Positions 50,203-59,893 are shown, numbered from the stretch's first letter. The stretch is 64,000 nucleotides of DNA from Pseudomonas sp. ATCC 13867 (GCF_000349845.1 NC_020829.1:2549001-2613000), one strand, 5' to 3'. Made by a program: numbers and translations. The notes: generated by a model from the letters alone, not told the origin.

Positions 50203-50232
50203 AAAAAAGCCCGGCATTGCGCCGGGCTTTTC
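50203..50232 (-). terminator. Terminator of davBA
   Basis: Stem AAAAGCCCGGC/GCCGGGCTTTT with a 5-nt loop immediately downstream of davA; on the minus strand it ends in a run of T. Confidence 0.9.
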
Positions 50233-50233
50233 T

Positions 50234-51019
50234 TCAACTGCGATACAGCACCGGCCGCCGCAGGTGCACGTAGCTGTACCCCTCGCGCGCCAGGGCGATG
50301 CGTTGCGGGTCCAGTTCGGCCACCAGCAGTTCATCGTCGTGCCTGGCCTGGGCCATCACCTGGCCGTCCGGCGCGACGATGCAGCTCAGGCCGCAGTATT
50401 CCAGCTCGCCTTCGTGTCCTGCGTAGTTGGCGTAGGCGAGGAATACCTGGTTCTCGTAGGCGCGGGTGGGTACCAGCACCTGGGCGACGAACTCGTAGGG
50501 ACGCATGTTGGCGGTGGGCACCAGCACCAGGTCGGCGCCGGCCAGGGCCAGGGTGCGCACGGCCTCGGGGAATTCCACGTCGAAGCAGATCAGCAGGCCG
50601 ACCTTCCAGCCGTCCAGTTCGAATATCGCCGGCGGCGTGTCGGAGGCGCTGAACTGGCTGCGGTCGAGGTCGCCGTAGAGGTGGGTCTTGCGGTAGTTGG
50701 CGCGGCGTTCGCCTTGCCGGTCGATCAGCTGCACGCTGTTGAAGATGGCGTCGCCGTCACGTTCGGGATAGCCGTAGAGGATGCCGAGCTTGTGCTCGCG
50801 GGCGATCTCGGCGATGCACTGGGCGGAGGGGCCGTCGCAGCTTTCCGCAAGCTCCGCGACACGCTTCGCGCCGATGTTGTAGCCGGACAGGTACATCTCC
50901 GGCAGCACCAGCAGATCCGCACCGTTCTGCACCGCCTGCTGCGCGGCCTGCTCCAGGCGACGCAGGTTGCCGGCGACGTCGTCGGGGCCGGGTGGGCACT
51001 GGTAGAGGGCGAGGTACAT
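50234..51019 (-). CDS. davA: 5-aminovaleramidase (nitrilase superfamily)
   Basis: 261-residue carbon-nitrogen hydrolase that converts 5-aminovaleramide to 5-aminovalerate, the second step of the davBA lysine pathway. The catalytic Glu-Lys-Cys triad is visible: E in LLVLPEMYLSG, K in NYRKTHLYG and C in GLLICFDVEFPE. AAGGAG 8 nt ahead sets the start. It lies 92 nt downstream of davB, and the paired context gives the specific assignment; by sequence alone it could be another amidase of the family. Confidence 0.9.
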   Translation of the reverse strand: MYLALYQCPPGPDDVAGNLRRLEQAAQQAVQNGADLLVLPEMYLSGYNIGAKRVAELAESCDGPSAQCIAEIAREHKLGILYGYPERDGDAIFNSVQLIDRQGERRANYRKTHLYGDLDRSQFSASDTPPAIFELDGWKVGLLICFDVEFPEAVRTLALAGADLVLVPTANMRPYEFVAQVLVPTRAYENQVFLAYANYAGHEGELEYCGLSCIVAPDGQVMAQARHDDELLVAELDPQRIALAREGYSYVHLRRPVLYRS

Positions 51020-51111
51020 GGGGTTCTCCTTCGAAACGCGCAAGGCCGGGATCAGGCAGTGTGCACCCGATCCCGGCCCCGCGCGAGCCGCTGTTCAACG
51101 AGTGGAGCGTA

Positions 51112-52794
51112 TCAGTCCGGCAGGACCATCGGGCCCAGTTCGGCGAAGCAGTCGCCCGGGCCGGGGTTCTCCGGATGGGTGGCGCCGCCGAAGTGCTTCA
51201 TGATGCCCCACACGGCGTTCAGCGAGGTCTGCACCGCGCCCTCCACCCAGGCCGGGGTCCAGGACACGTCGTCGCCGGCGATGAAGATGCCGCGCTGCTC
51301 GGCGGGCATGCCGTCCTGCATGAAGTGCGCGTACATGCGCTGGTTATAGCGGTAGTGGCCCGGCAACGCGCCCTTGAAGGCGCCGAGGAAGTGCGGGTCG
51401 GCCTCCCAGGACACGGTGATCGGGTTGCCGATGATGTGGCCGGCGATATCGACCTCCGGATAGACCTTCTTCAGCGCGTCCAGGGCCAGCTGCACGCGCT
51501 TCTCCACCGGGTGCGGCAGCATCTTCATGGCGTCGCTCATCCAGGAGTAGGACAGGCAGATCACGCCCGGCTTGTCGTCGCCGTTGTCGAACAGGTAGGT
51601 GCCGCGGGTGAGGCGGTCGGTGAGGGTCATGCTCATCACATCGCGGCCGGTCTGCGGGTCCTTGTCCTTCCAGAACGGCCGGTCGACCATCACGAAGGTC
51701 TTCGAGGACTGCATGTAGCGGGTGCGGTCCAGGGCCATCCACATCTTCTGCGAGAACAGCGCTTCCTCGCACTCGATCTGGGTGGTCAGCAGCCAGGTCT
51801 GGCAGGTCGCCAGGACGGCCGCGTAGTGGCGGGTGTCACCCCAGTAGTCGGTGACGGCGAAGGTGCCGTCGGCGGCGCGGGCGATCTTCTTCACGCCCGG
51901 ACGCGGCGCGCCGTTGTGCAGGGTGGCCAGGGATGTGCCGGCCGGCCAGTGCGCGCATTGCTCCGGCACATGGCTCCAGATGCCGCGCGGTACCTGCTCG
52001 ACGCCGCCCACGACCAAGTGCTGGTGGTCGTCGCAGTTGGTCATCACCACGCGGAAGATTTCCAGCATGGAGTTGGGGAAGTCGGAGTCCCAGCCGCCGG
52101 TGCCGAAGCCAACCTGGCCGAAGATTTCGCGGTGGCGGTAGGACAGGCGGGAGAAGGCCTTGGAGGTGGCGACGAAGTCATAGAAGGTGCGGTCGTCCCA
52201 CTTGGGCACCAGCTCGTCCCACAGGGCCTTGAGCTTGACCGTGTCGCGCTCGCGGATGGCGTCCTGGATCTCGGAGAAGCGTGCGCCGTCTTCCAGCGCT
52301 TCGGCCCAGGCCTGGGCGACTTCGCGGAAGATTTCCGGCAGGTCGGCCATCTTCTCGGCGTAGTGGCTGGTGCCTTCCAGGTCGACCACGGTGCTGCCCG
52401 AGGCCGGGGTCAGCGGGTTGGGGAAGGGCCGGGTTTCCAGGCCGAGCTTGTCGACGTAGTGGTAGAAGGCGGTGCTGGAGACCGGGAAGCGCATGCCGCC
52501 CAGCTCGGCGATGATGCCGTCGGCGCCTTCGAAGGTCTCCGAGCGCAGCCGGCCGCCCATTTTCGAGGCCTCGTAGACCACCGGCTTCAAGCCCATCTTC
52601 ATCAGCTCGTAGGCCGCCACCAGGCCGGAGATGCCGGCGCCGACGATGGCCACTTCCTGGCCGTGCTTCTCGGCGGGGATGCTGCCCAGGCCGGCGGGGT
52701 GCTCGATCCAGTCGTCGAAGGCGAAGGGGAAGTCCGGGCCGAAGATGGTCACCGGTTTCTTGCCGGGGGTATGGGGATGGCGGTTCTTGAGCAT
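51112..52794 (-). CDS. davB: L-lysine 2-monooxygenase
   Basis: 560-residue flavoprotein that oxidatively decarboxylates L-lysine to 5-aminovaleramide. It belongs to the amine-oxidase fold (FAD motif VAIVGAGISGLVAAYEL near residue 48, and a C-terminal flavin segment GIFIAGDDVSWTPAWVEGA). From memory it is nearly collinear with P. putida DavB, including the start (NRHP...GKKPVTIFGPDFPFAFDDW). AAGGAA 8 nt ahead of ATG 52794. It is the first gene of davBA and is divergent from an Lrp/AsnC regulator. Confidence 0.94.
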   Translation of the reverse strand: MLKNRHPHTPGKKPVTIFGPDFPFAFDDWIEHPAGLGSIPAEKHGQEVAIVGAGISGLVAAYELMKMGLKPVVYEASKMGGRLRSETFEGADGIIAELGGMRFPVSSTAFYHYVDKLGLETRPFPNPLTPASGSTVVDLEGTSHYAEKMADLPEIFREVAQAWAEALEDGARFSEIQDAIRERDTVKLKALWDELVPKWDDRTFYDFVATSKAFSRLSYRHREIFGQVGFGTGGWDSDFPNSMLEIFRVVMTNCDDHQHLVVGGVEQVPRGIWSHVPEQCAHWPAGTSLATLHNGAPRPGVKKIARAADGTFAVTDYWGDTRHYAAVLATCQTWLLTTQIECEEALFSQKMWMALDRTRYMQSSKTFVMVDRPFWKDKDPQTGRDVMSMTLTDRLTRGTYLFDNGDDKPGVICLSYSWMSDAMKMLPHPVEKRVQLALDALKKVYPEVDIAGHIIGNPITVSWEADPHFLGAFKGALPGHYRYNQRMYAHFMQDGMPAEQRGIFIAGDDVSWTPAWVEGAVQTSLNAVWGIMKHFGGATHPENPGPGDCFAELGPMVLPD

Positions 52795-52963
52795 TGGAGG
52801 TTTCCTTCTTGTTCGACGTGCCGGCGTGCAGCACCAGCTTGGCAAGGCTTTTCGCGGCCCGCAGGGGCCAGTCGATGGATGGCGCGCGGGCAAAGAAATG
52901 GCGAGCTTTGAGGGCTCGCCGTGGCGTCCACTATTGCAAAGGCCGTCGTTGAAATGAACCTGA

Positions 52964-52978
52964 CAATCTGCAAGATTG
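52964..52978. promoter_or_regulatory. Candidate Lrp/AsnC operator
   Basis: Inverted repeat CAATC-N5-GATTG in the 215-nt divergent region between davB and the Lrp-type gene, about 32 nt ahead of the latter. It fits an autoregulatory and davBA-controlling site. Confidence 0.45.
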
Positions 52979-53009
52979 GCGAGAGCTTTCAGGCAGATTG
53001 ATCAATACG

Positions 53010-53447
53010 ATGAGCAATATGACGAAAAACGCCGACGCGGCCTTGCTGAACCTGCTGCGCGCCAATGCCCGCGAGTCGATCTCCGAGCTGGCGCGCAAGC
53101 TCGGGGTGTCGCGTTCCACGGTGCAGAGCCGTATCGAAAGGCTGGAGCAGCAGGGTGTCATCACCGGCTACTCGATCAAGGTGTCGGACAGCTACGCGCA
53201 GTCGCTGGTGCGCGCCCACGTGCTGGTGACGGCGCTGCCCAAGCTGTCGCACCAGGTGGTGCAGGCGCTGGAGAAGATCGCCGAGGTGAAGACGCTGCAT
53301 TCGGTGAGCGGCAACTTCGACATGATCGTGATCGTTGAGGCGCTGTCGATCCGCGACCTGGACGCGGTGCTGGACCGCATCGGCGCACTGGACGGGGTGG
53401 AGCGGACGATGTCGTCGATCATCCTGTCGACGCGGATCGATCGCTGA
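53010..53447 (+). CDS. Lrp/AsnC-family transcriptional regulator
   Basis: 145 residues: an N-terminal helix-turn-helix (LLNLLRANARESISELARKLGVSRSTVQSRIERLEQQGVI) and a C-terminal RAM ligand-binding domain (KTLHSVSGNFDMIVIVEALSI ... GVERTMSSIILSTRI). Divergent from davB, it most probably senses lysine or a breakdown product and controls davBA. Start ATG 53010; TTG 52998 and ATG 53019 are alternatives, as no strong ribosome binding site distinguishes them. Confidence 0.9.
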   Translation: MSNMTKNADAALLNLLRANARESISELARKLGVSRSTVQSRIERLEQQGVITGYSIKVSDSYAQSLVRAHVLVTALPKLSHQVVQALEKIAEVKTLHSVSGNFDMIVIVEALSIRDLDAVLDRIGALDGVERTMSSIILSTRIDR

Positions 53448-53575
53448 GGACTGCATTTCGCAGGATTGGCTCCATTGGTCTGCCGCTATTGCCGGAAATT
53501 GGCTATTCGAACCTGCGGGTGATGGCGCTAACGTATCGCCATTCCCGCAATCCCGCGGCCCCACTGGAGAAGACC

Positions 53576-54010
53576 ATGAATGCACGTATCGAATGGGCCA
53601 AGCAGTCCCCCGACGCTTACAAAGCCATGCTTGGCCTGGAGCAGGCGCTGGAGAAATCGGGCCTGGAACACTCGCTGCTGGAACTGGTACGCCTGCGCGC
53701 TTCGCAGATCAACGGCTGCGCCTATTGCATGAACATGCACGCCAACGATGCGCGCAAGGCCGGCGAAACCGAAGCCCGCCTGCAGACCCTGGGCGCCTGG
53801 CGCGAAACCCGTTTCTTCACCGACCGCGAGCGTGCCGCGCTGGCCTGGGTGGAAAGCCTGACCCTGCTGGCCGAGAAGCATGCCCCGCAGGACCAGTTCG
53901 ACGCTCTGCGCGAGCATTTCAGCGATGTCGAGATCGTCAGTCTGACCCTGGCGATTGCCACCATCAATGCGTGGAACCGCTTTGGCGTGGGGATGGCGTT
54001 GGTGCCCTGA
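53576..54010 (+). CDS. AhpD-like carboxymuconolactone decarboxylase-family protein
   Basis: 144 residues with the alkylhydroperoxidase-type redox motif CAYCMNMH (about residues 43-50) in a helical bundle. Proteins of this group reduce peroxides or act as redox partners. GGAG precedes ATG 53576. It is the usual length and is followed by a terminator. It may be co-transcribed with the Lrp gene (128-nt gap), but no functional link is evident. Confidence 0.88.
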   Translation: MNARIEWAKQSPDAYKAMLGLEQALEKSGLEHSLLELVRLRASQINGCAYCMNMHANDARKAGETEARLQTLGAWRETRFFTDRERAALAWVESLTLLAEKHAPQDQFDALREHFSDVEIVSLTLAIATINAWNRFGVGMALVP

Positions 54011-54028
54011 GCCGGGGCTGATGGAAGA

Positions 54029-54052
54029 GGGCGCCTGCGGGCGCCTTTTTTC
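54029..54052 (+). terminator. Rho-independent terminator
   Basis: GGCGCC-TGCG-GGCGCC stem followed by TTTTTT, 19 nt after the AhpD-like gene. Confidence 0.9.
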
Positions 54053-54055
54053 TGT

Positions 54056-54245
54056 CGTAGGAGTGGGCTCTGTCCGCGATCAAACTCTGTGCAGTGCAGT
54101 GCAGTGCAGTGCAGTGCAGTGCAGTGCGGTTCGCGAGCAAGCTCGCTCCTACAAGGGAGACTGCGGCGCGCTCTTCGTAGGAGCGAGCTTGCTCGCGAAC
54201 GAACCTTGCTGCGGGGCTGATCGCGGGCGGAGTCCGCTCCCGCAG
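54056..54245. repeat. REP cluster (four units)
   Basis: Four REP units at 54056-54080, 54129-54153, 54176-54200 and 54219-54245 in alternating orientation, filling the gap between the AhpD-like gene and the GNAT-peptidase gene; a pentanucleotide repeat lies between the first two. Confidence 0.8.
54091..54125. repeat. Pentanucleotide microsatellite (GCAGT)7
   Basis: Seven exact tandem copies of GCAGT followed by one variant GCGGT, located inside the REP cluster. Confidence 0.95.
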
Positions 54246-54257
54246 AGCGCGAGCGTC

Positions 54258-55352
54258 TCAGCGCCTGTAGAGCACCACCGCCGCCCGCAGCTTGCTGCGG
54301 CCAAAGCGGCTCATCTGCTCGAATTCCCCGTGGTTCACCGGGATGTGCTGGCAGTCCAGCGGCTCGCGGTGCTGGCTGTGGTCGACGTCGGGATCGTGCA
54401 GGTAGACGAAGTCTTCGTCGCAGTCGGTGACCACCACCCAGTGCGGCGCCTTGGAGCGGGTTAGGCGGTAGCTGCTGATCAGCACCAGGGGCTGCCCGCC
54501 GGCTTCCAGTGCGCTGTCGATGTCCAGTTGGTTGACCAGCAACTGCTCCACGTCGCTATGCGCCAGTTCGCGGGCGAAGTCGTCGTGCACCAGACGCATC
54601 ACCTCGCGCTTTTCTTCGCTGCGTACGCCGTCAAGGAACAGCGGGCCGTCCTCCGACAGTTGCAGCTGTACGCGAAAGCCCCGGCGCCAGCCGGCCAGGG
54701 CCAGCCCCTGCGGGCTGCAGCCGCCGTGGCCGGCGGTCATGTAGATGGTGGTGGCTTCGCGCCACAGGCGCAGCTCTTCACGGCGCTCCAGGGCTCGTTC
54801 GGGCTCCAGCGCCCCCATTGCCATCAGCAGGCAGGACGGGCCGCAGGTAAATTCGGTGGTCTGGCGGTAGAAGGGGACGTGCCGTGGCGCGCGGTCGCCG
54901 ATCTGGCGGATGCGCTTCTCGAAGCGCAGCGCTTCGCTATGGTCTTCGTAGTAGTCGCGCAGCGTGGCGAAGGGACGGTAGCCGTTGCGCTGGTAGAGGA
55001 TGATGGCGCCGCGATTGTCCGGGCGAACCTCCAGGCGCATGTAGGCACAGTCGTTGTCGATCGCCTCCGCCTCGGCGCGGTCCAGCAGTTTCTGTCCCAG
55101 GCCGATGCCACGGGCGCGCTCTTCCAGGGCGATGGAGTACAGGCGTGCCAGGGAGGTGCCCTGGTGGAACAGCACCAGGACGTAGCCCAGCAGGATGCGG
55201 TCGGCCTCGGCGACGATCAGTGAGGCATGGGCGCGGGTGATCATCCACTGGAAGTTGCGCCGCGACAGCCGGTCGTAGTCGAAGCAGCGGTTCTCCAGCT
55301 CGACCAGGGCGTTCAGGTCGTCGCTGGTGGCGGCGCGAAGGTGCAGGTTCAT
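54258..55352 (-). CDS. GNAT acetyltransferase fused to a C39-like peptidase domain
   Basis: 364 residues. Residues 1-150 are a GNAT domain like RimI (LYSIALEERARGIGLGQKLLDRAE, then LEVRPDNRGAIILYQRNGYRP). Residues 160-364 are a papain-like domain of the C39/DUF3335 type with Cys170 in TTEFTCGPSCLLMAMG and a C-terminal catalytic histidine in APHWVVVTD followed by LHDPDVD. The protein is divergent (151-nt gap) from a RimK-type ATP-grasp ligase, an association predicted in comparative work on amide-ligase systems. Likely role: acetylation and proteolytic processing or deconjugation of a peptide or tagged protein. No substrate is known. Confidence 0.85.
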   Translation of the reverse strand: MNLHLRAATSDDLNALVELENRCFDYDRLSRRNFQWMITRAHASLIVAEADRILLGYVLVLFHQGTSLARLYSIALEERARGIGLGQKLLDRAEAEAIDNDCAYMRLEVRPDNRGAIILYQRNGYRPFATLRDYYEDHSEALRFEKRIRQIGDRAPRHVPFYRQTTEFTCGPSCLLMAMGALEPERALERREELRLWREATTIYMTAGHGGCSPQGLALAGWRRGFRVQLQLSEDGPLFLDGVRSEEKREVMRLVHDDFARELAHSDVEQLLVNQLDIDSALEAGGQPLVLISSYRLTRSKAPHWVVVTDCDEDFVYLHDPDVDHSQHREPLDCQHIPVNHGEFEQMSRFGRSKLRAAVVLYRR

Positions 55353-55503
55353 ACCGGTAAGGATTCGTTAACCTGAAAGGGGCACGTTGGTTGCGTGACG
55401 GGCGCGAACGGGCATCCAGCCACGCGGTCGAAGCAGCATTCAGCGGAGTATTGTCCCTGGCTCGAAGCGCGGCAAGCGCTATCCCGAGCGTCCTGGAGGT
55501 GTC

Positions 55504-56994
55504 GTGAGCAAGCTGTTCATCATCGTCGAACGCAAGGAAGACTGGGCGTCCTACTACCCCAGTGAAGATGTGGTCAGCGCCCAGGAGTACCTGGAGATGC
55601 CCATCGATGACGACAATGGCAAGCGCGTGCAGGTGATCAACCTGTGCCGCAACTACAAGTACCTGGGCCACGGCTACTACTGCTCGCTGCTGGCCGAGGC
55701 GCGCGGGCACAAGGTCATCCCGTCGGTGCGCAGCATCAGCGAACTGGCGAAGAAATCCCTCTACAGCCTGGCCCTGGAAGACCTGGAGAAAACCCTCGAC
55801 AAGGCACTGGCCGACCACCCCTACGGCAATACCGATGGCTTCACCCTGACCCTGTACTTCGGCCGTACCGACCTGGAGCCGCTGCAGGACCTGGCGCGCC
55901 AACTGTTCGAGGCCTTGCCCTGTCCGCTGCTGCTGGTGGAGTTCCGCAAGACCCGCGGCTGGCACATCGAAGGGGTGAAGCCGGGCAACATCCACAAGCT
56001 GCGCGAGGATCAGGAAGATCTGTTCGCCAACGCGCTGGACAGCTTCAGCCGGCAGATCTGGCGCAAACCGCGCTCGCGCAGGCAGTACCGCTACGACCTG
56101 GCGATCCTCCACGACCCGGAAGAAGCCTTCCCGCCGTCGGACCGCAAGGCGCTGAAGAACTTCATCCGCGTCGGCCGCAGCCTCGGCATCGACGTCGAGC
56201 TCATGGAAAAGAAGGACTACGCGCGCCTGGCCGAGTACGACGCGCTGCTGATCCGCGAAACCACCAGCGTCAGCGACCACACCTACCGCTTCGCCAAGAA
56301 GGCCGAGAGCGAGGGCATGGTGGTGATGGACGACCCGGTGTCGATCCTGCGCTGCACCAACAAGGTCTACCTGGCCGACCTGCTGCGCAGCCACAAGCTG
56401 GGCATGCCGGCCACCGAGATCCTCTACAAGGACAACCCGCAGGAACTGGAGAAAGTCGGTTTACGCCTGGGCTTCCCGCTGGTGCTGAAGATTCCCGATG
56501 GCAGCTTCTCCCGTGGGGTGATCAAAGTGAGCGACCAGCAGGAGCTGCTCAAGGCCAGCGCCGAACTGTTCGAGCGCTCGGTTTTGCTGCTGGCCCAGGA
56601 GTTCTTCTATACCGAATACGACTGGCGCATCGGTGTACTGAACCAGAAACCGATCTTCGCCTGCCAGTACTTCATGTCCAAGGGCCACTGGCAGATCTAT
56701 GATCACAGCCCGGACGCCCAGGAAGTGAGCGGCGATTTCCGCACGATGGCGGTCCACGAGGCGCCGCGCAAGGTGGTGGAACTGGCGGTGAAGACCGCCA
56801 ACCTGATCGGCGACGGGTTGTACGGGGTGGACCTCAAGCAGTCCGGCGATCGCGTGGTGGTGATCGAAGTGAACGACAACCCGAATATCGACTGCGGCGT
56901 GGAGGACGTGTACCTGGGCGACGACCTCTACAAGCTAGTGCTCGAGGAGTTCGTGCGGCGGCTGGAGCTCAAGAGGCGCGGGCGTGGGTGGTGA
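55504..56994 (+). CDS. RimK-family ATP-grasp ligase with RLAN N-terminal domain
   Basis: 496 residues. The first ~200 residues match the domain found N-terminal to some RimK-like ligases (MSKLFIIVERKEDWASYYPS ... YLGHGYYCSLLAEARGHKVIPS). The remainder is an ATP-grasp fold (LRCTNKVYLADLL, FPLVLKIPDGSFSRGVIKV, EFFYTEYDWRIGVLN, VVVIEVNDNPNIDCGVED with metal-binding Glu/Asn). It would join an amino acid or peptide to a carboxylate using ATP. GTG start with GGAGG 4 nt upstream. It pairs with the divergent GNAT-C39 gene; substrate unknown. Confidence 0.88.
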   Translation: MSKLFIIVERKEDWASYYPSEDVVSAQEYLEMPIDDDNGKRVQVINLCRNYKYLGHGYYCSLLAEARGHKVIPSVRSISELAKKSLYSLALEDLEKTLDKALADHPYGNTDGFTLTLYFGRTDLEPLQDLARQLFEALPCPLLLVEFRKTRGWHIEGVKPGNIHKLREDQEDLFANALDSFSRQIWRKPRSRRQYRYDLAILHDPEEAFPPSDRKALKNFIRVGRSLGIDVELMEKKDYARLAEYDALLIRETTSVSDHTYRFAKKAESEGMVVMDDPVSILRCTNKVYLADLLRSHKLGMPATEILYKDNPQELEKVGLRLGFPLVLKIPDGSFSRGVIKVSDQQELLKASAELFERSVLLLAQEFFYTEYDWRIGVLNQKPIFACQYFMSKGHWQIYDHSPDAQEVSGDFRTMAVHEAPRKVVELAVKTANLIGDGLYGVDLKQSGDRVVVIEVNDNPNIDCGVEDVYLGDDLYKLVLEEFVRRLELKRRGRGW

Positions 56995-57125
56995 GAACGA
57001 TTCGGCATTGACCTTATAGGAAAACGGTCGATAGCTGGCGTCAAGATATTGCTAGCTTTACAAATTGGAGCGCCAAGCAACTGTTTTTAAAAGTTTTTCA
57101 AAAAAATGGCGCCAAGGAAGGGAGC

Positions 57126-58460
57126 ATGCTCGAGGCAGCCTCGAATCTTCGACGCCTGCTGGTGGTCGATCCTTGCGACGACTGCCGGCGGCTATTGCCC
57201 GGGCTCCGGGCGGCAGGATGGGACGTGGACAGTTGCGAGCTGGATATGGCCGGCGAGCGCAGCTGCGACGTCGGCTTGCTGCGCCTGCAGCCCGAGCACC
57301 TGGCTCGTACGGAAACGGTCAAGGAGCTCATCAGTCGCAGCGGCACCGAATGGATCGCGGTGCTCAGCCCCGACATCCTGCCGATCCACGAGGTCGGCGA
57401 CTTCGTCAGCGAATGGTTCTTCGATTTCCATACCTTGCCGTTCGACGTGGCGCGGGTGCAGGTCACCCTGGGTCGCGCTTTCGGCATGGCGCGCCTGCGC
57501 GTGCGCGGCAGCCTGCACAGCGACGAGCGCCAGCATGAACTTTTGGGCGAAAGCCGCGAGGTGCGCGAGCTGCGCAAGCTGCTGGCGAAATTCGCGCCGA
57601 CCGAGTCGCCGGTGCTGATCCGTGGCGAAAGCGGCACCGGCAAGGAATTGGTGGCGTGTACCCTGCACCGTCTGTCACGGCGCGCGGTGCGGCCGTTCGT
57701 GGCGATCAATTGCGGCTCGATCCCGGAGAACCTGATCCAGTCCGAGCTGTTCGGCCACGAGAAGGGCGCGTTCACCGGCGCGCACCAGCGCAAGACCGGC
57801 CGCTTCGAGCAAGCCAATGGCGGCACCCTGTTCCTCGATGAAGTGGGCGACCTGCCGCTGGAGTTGCAGGCCAACCTGCTGCGGGTGTTGCAGGAGAAAC
57901 AGTTCGAGCGGGTCGGCGGCAGCCAGCCGATCGATGTCGATGTGCGGGTGCTGGCGGCGACCCATATCGACCTGGAAGCGGCGATCCGCGCGGGGACCTT
58001 TCGCGAGGATCTCTACTACCGCCTCAACGTGCTGCAGGTCTCGACCTCGCCGCTGCGCGAGCGCAACGGCGACCTGGCACTGCTGGCCAACCACTTCGCC
58101 CACCTGTACAGCGTCGAAACCGGCCGCCGTCCTCGGCGCTTTTCCGACGATGCGCTGGCGGCGATGGCGGAACACAACTGGCCGGGCAACGTGCGCGAGC
58201 TGGCCAACCGGGTGCGCCGTGGCCTGGTGCTGGCCGAGGGGCGGCAGATCGAGGCCCGCGACCTGGGCCTGGAGCGACAGAGGGGCAAGCCGACGTACCA
58301 GCCGTTGGTGACGCTGGAGGAGTACAAGCTCGGCGCCGAACGCCAGGCCATGTGCGATGCGCTGGCGCGGCATGGCGACAACCTCAGCGTGGCGGCGCGG
58401 ATGCTGGGGATTTCCCGGCCGACCTTCTACCGGTTGCTGCACAAGCACCAGTTGCGTTGA
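57126..58460 (+). CDS. Sigma-54-dependent transcriptional activator (VpsR-like N-terminal domain)
   Basis: 444 residues. An N-terminal ~125-residue receiver-like domain ([17 protein letters not shown]) resembles VpsR rather than a phosphorylatable receiver. The AAA+ domain is complete, with GESGTGKE at 167-174, the sigma-54 contact GAFTGA at 214-219, and [19 protein letters not shown] Fis-type helix-turn-helix ([20 protein letters not shown]) ends the protein. It is convergent with the fap operon, whose promoter is sigma-54 type, so it is the prime candidate for the fap activator. c-di-GMP binding, as for VpsR/FleQ, is possible but unproven. Confidence 0.9.
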   Translation: MLEAASNLRRLLVVDPCDDCRRLLPGLRAAGWDVDSCELDMAGERSCDVGLLRLQPEHLARTETVKELISRSGTEWIAVLSPDILPIHEVGDFVSEWFFDFHTLPFDVARVQVTLGRAFGMARLRVRGSLHSDERQHELLGESREVRELRKLLAKFAPTESPVLIRGESGTGKELVACTLHRLSRRAVRPFVAINCGSIPENLIQSELFGHEKGAFTGAHQRKTGRFEQANGGTLFLDEVGDLPLELQANLLRVLQEKQFERVGGSQPIDVDVRVLAATHIDLEAAIRAGTFREDLYYRLNVLQVSTSPLRERNGDLALLANHFAHLYSVETGRRPRRFSDDALAAMAEHNWPGNVRELANRVRRGLVLAEGRQIEARDLGLERQRGKPTYQPLVTLEEYKLGAERQAMCDALARHGDNLSVAARMLGISRPTFYRLLHKHQLR

Positions 58461-58476
58461 GCCTTGCTCCAGGAAC

Positions 58477-58510
58477 AACGAAAAGGCCTCTTGCGGGGCC
58501 TTTTCGTTTC
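58477..58510. terminator. Bidirectional terminator
   Basis: Perfect 12-bp stem AACGAAAAGGCC/GGCCTTTTCGTT with an 8-nt loop between the convergent activator gene and fapF; T-rich on both strands. Confidence 0.9.
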
Positions 58511-58518
58511 CGGCGAGA

Positions 58519-59823
58519 TCAGAAGTAGTAGGGGAATTTCACGCTGAAGGTGTAGTCGGGAGCATCGGGGGTGATGCCCATGGAGAGGTTCGGCACGATG
58601 GTCAGTTTCGGACTCACGGCGTAGGTCAGGCCCCAGTTGAAGTAGGCGGCGTGGGCGTCGCTGCCCTGGATGGTCTGCCAACTGTCGCCGTCGGGCTTGA
58701 TCTTGCTCTTCTGGCTGACCAGGTCGGAGAAGGAGAACGACATACTCATCTTCTCGTTGAGCGCGAAGGCCACGCCTGCGCCGATCTGGAACCAGTTGCC
58801 GAGGTCCACCTTGCCGCCGGTCTTCACGCCTTCGGAGGGGTCGATGTCGTCGAACGACTCCTCGAAGTTGTAGGTATAGGACAGACTGCCGAACAGTACG
58901 GCGGGGTCGACCGTCTTGACGATGGAGATGCCCGGAGTGACCGACCAGACACCGTTGCCGGTGGGCAGGTCGTCGGGGACATTGAGGTTGTTGTTGCCCG
59001 GCACCTGGTGGATCTTGATGCCGTACGGGTCCTTGCCGGTGGGCGCCTTGACCCGCAGGCTGGCGACCATGTCCGGGCGGGTGTCGCTTTCATCCATGAA
59101 CTTGTAGGAGATGCCGACGTTGACGTCGCCGATGCGCGGGTCGCCCGTGACCGTTTCCGAGGATATCTGGTTGGTGCTGCCGCCAGCCCCCGCCGACTCG
59201 TAGGTGGATTCGCGATAGAGCACCGGCACGTTGACGTCGAACTGCCAGCGGTTTCTCCAGTTGTAGCGGGCGGTGAGGTCCAGCGTCCAGATATCCGCCT
59301 CGATCTCGTCCACGCCGATGTTGCCGAGGAAGATCGAGTCCAGCGCCAGGAAGCCATTGAGGAACAGTTGCCGGGTGTCGTAGCGGCTGTAGGTGAGGCC
59401 GGTTTCGACGCTGAAGGTGCCGGCGCCGAAGAAGCCGCTGGCGTCCTGGTAGATGTTCTCCACGCTCTGCGCCGGCTGTGAGTTCTCCTTCAGCGATTCG
59501 CCGTAGGTGCTGCCGGAACTGTTGCGCGTAGTGCCCTGGGCGGCGGCCATCTGCTGCTGTTGCTGCGCAGCGGCCTTGGCCTGGTAGGGCGCCTGGATGG
59601 GTTTGACGATCCCCTGTTGCGCCTGGGCGGGCTGGCTCTCCACCTGGCGCACGCGCTGTTCGAGTACCGACAGCGCGTTCTGTTGCTCCACATAGCGTTG
59701 ACGTAGTTCCTGAAGCTCCTTCTTCAGTGCCTCCACCTCGGCTTCGCTGGCCGCATGGGCGTTCAGCGAAGCCACAACGGATGTTGCGCACACGACTGCC
59801 TGCAAACAGGTGGTCTTATGCAT
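58519..59823 (-). CDS. fapF: Functional amyloid outer-membrane secretin FapF
   Basis: 434 residues. Signal peptide [20 protein letters not shown]..., then a short coiled coil ([29 protein letters not shown]) and a Gln/Ala-rich plug linker (residues about 70-120), then a 12-strand beta-barrel (from [17 protein letters not shown] to the terminal [11 protein letters not shown] with its C-terminal Phe). FapF forms the trimeric outer-membrane pore that exports the amyloid subunits. It is the last gene of fapABCDEF, 70 nt after fapE, with a bidirectional terminator behind it. Confidence 0.94.
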   Translation of the reverse strand: MHKTTCLQAVVCATSVVASLNAHAASEAEVEALKKELQELRQRYVEQQNALSVLEQRVRQVESQPAQAQQGIVKPIQAPYQAKAAAQQQQQMAAAQGTTRNSSGSTYGESLKENSQPAQSVENIYQDASGFFGAGTFSVETGLTYSRYDTRQLFLNGFLALDSIFLGNIGVDEIEADIWTLDLTARYNWRNRWQFDVNVPVLYRESTYESAGAGGSTNQISSETVTGDPRIGDVNVGISYKFMDESDTRPDMVASLRVKAPTGKDPYGIKIHQVPGNNNLNVPDDLPTGNGVWSVTPGISIVKTVDPAVLFGSLSYTYNFEESFDDIDPSEGVKTGGKVDLGNWFQIGAGVAFALNEKMSMSFSFSDLVSQKSKIKPDGDSWQTIQGSDAHAAYFNWGLTYAVSPKLTIVPNLSMGITPDAPDYTFSVKFPYYF

Positions 59824-59893
59824 TTCCGGTGTCCCTATTTAGTGGTTGGTCTTGGTTGAGAAATACGCGTGTGGTCTCAGCCTAGTTCAACTT

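Noticed and set aside
54091..54245. Short repeats considered as a CRISPR array
   Set aside because: The units are a 5-nt microsatellite and alternating REP palindromes, with no regular repeat-spacer structure or cas genes.
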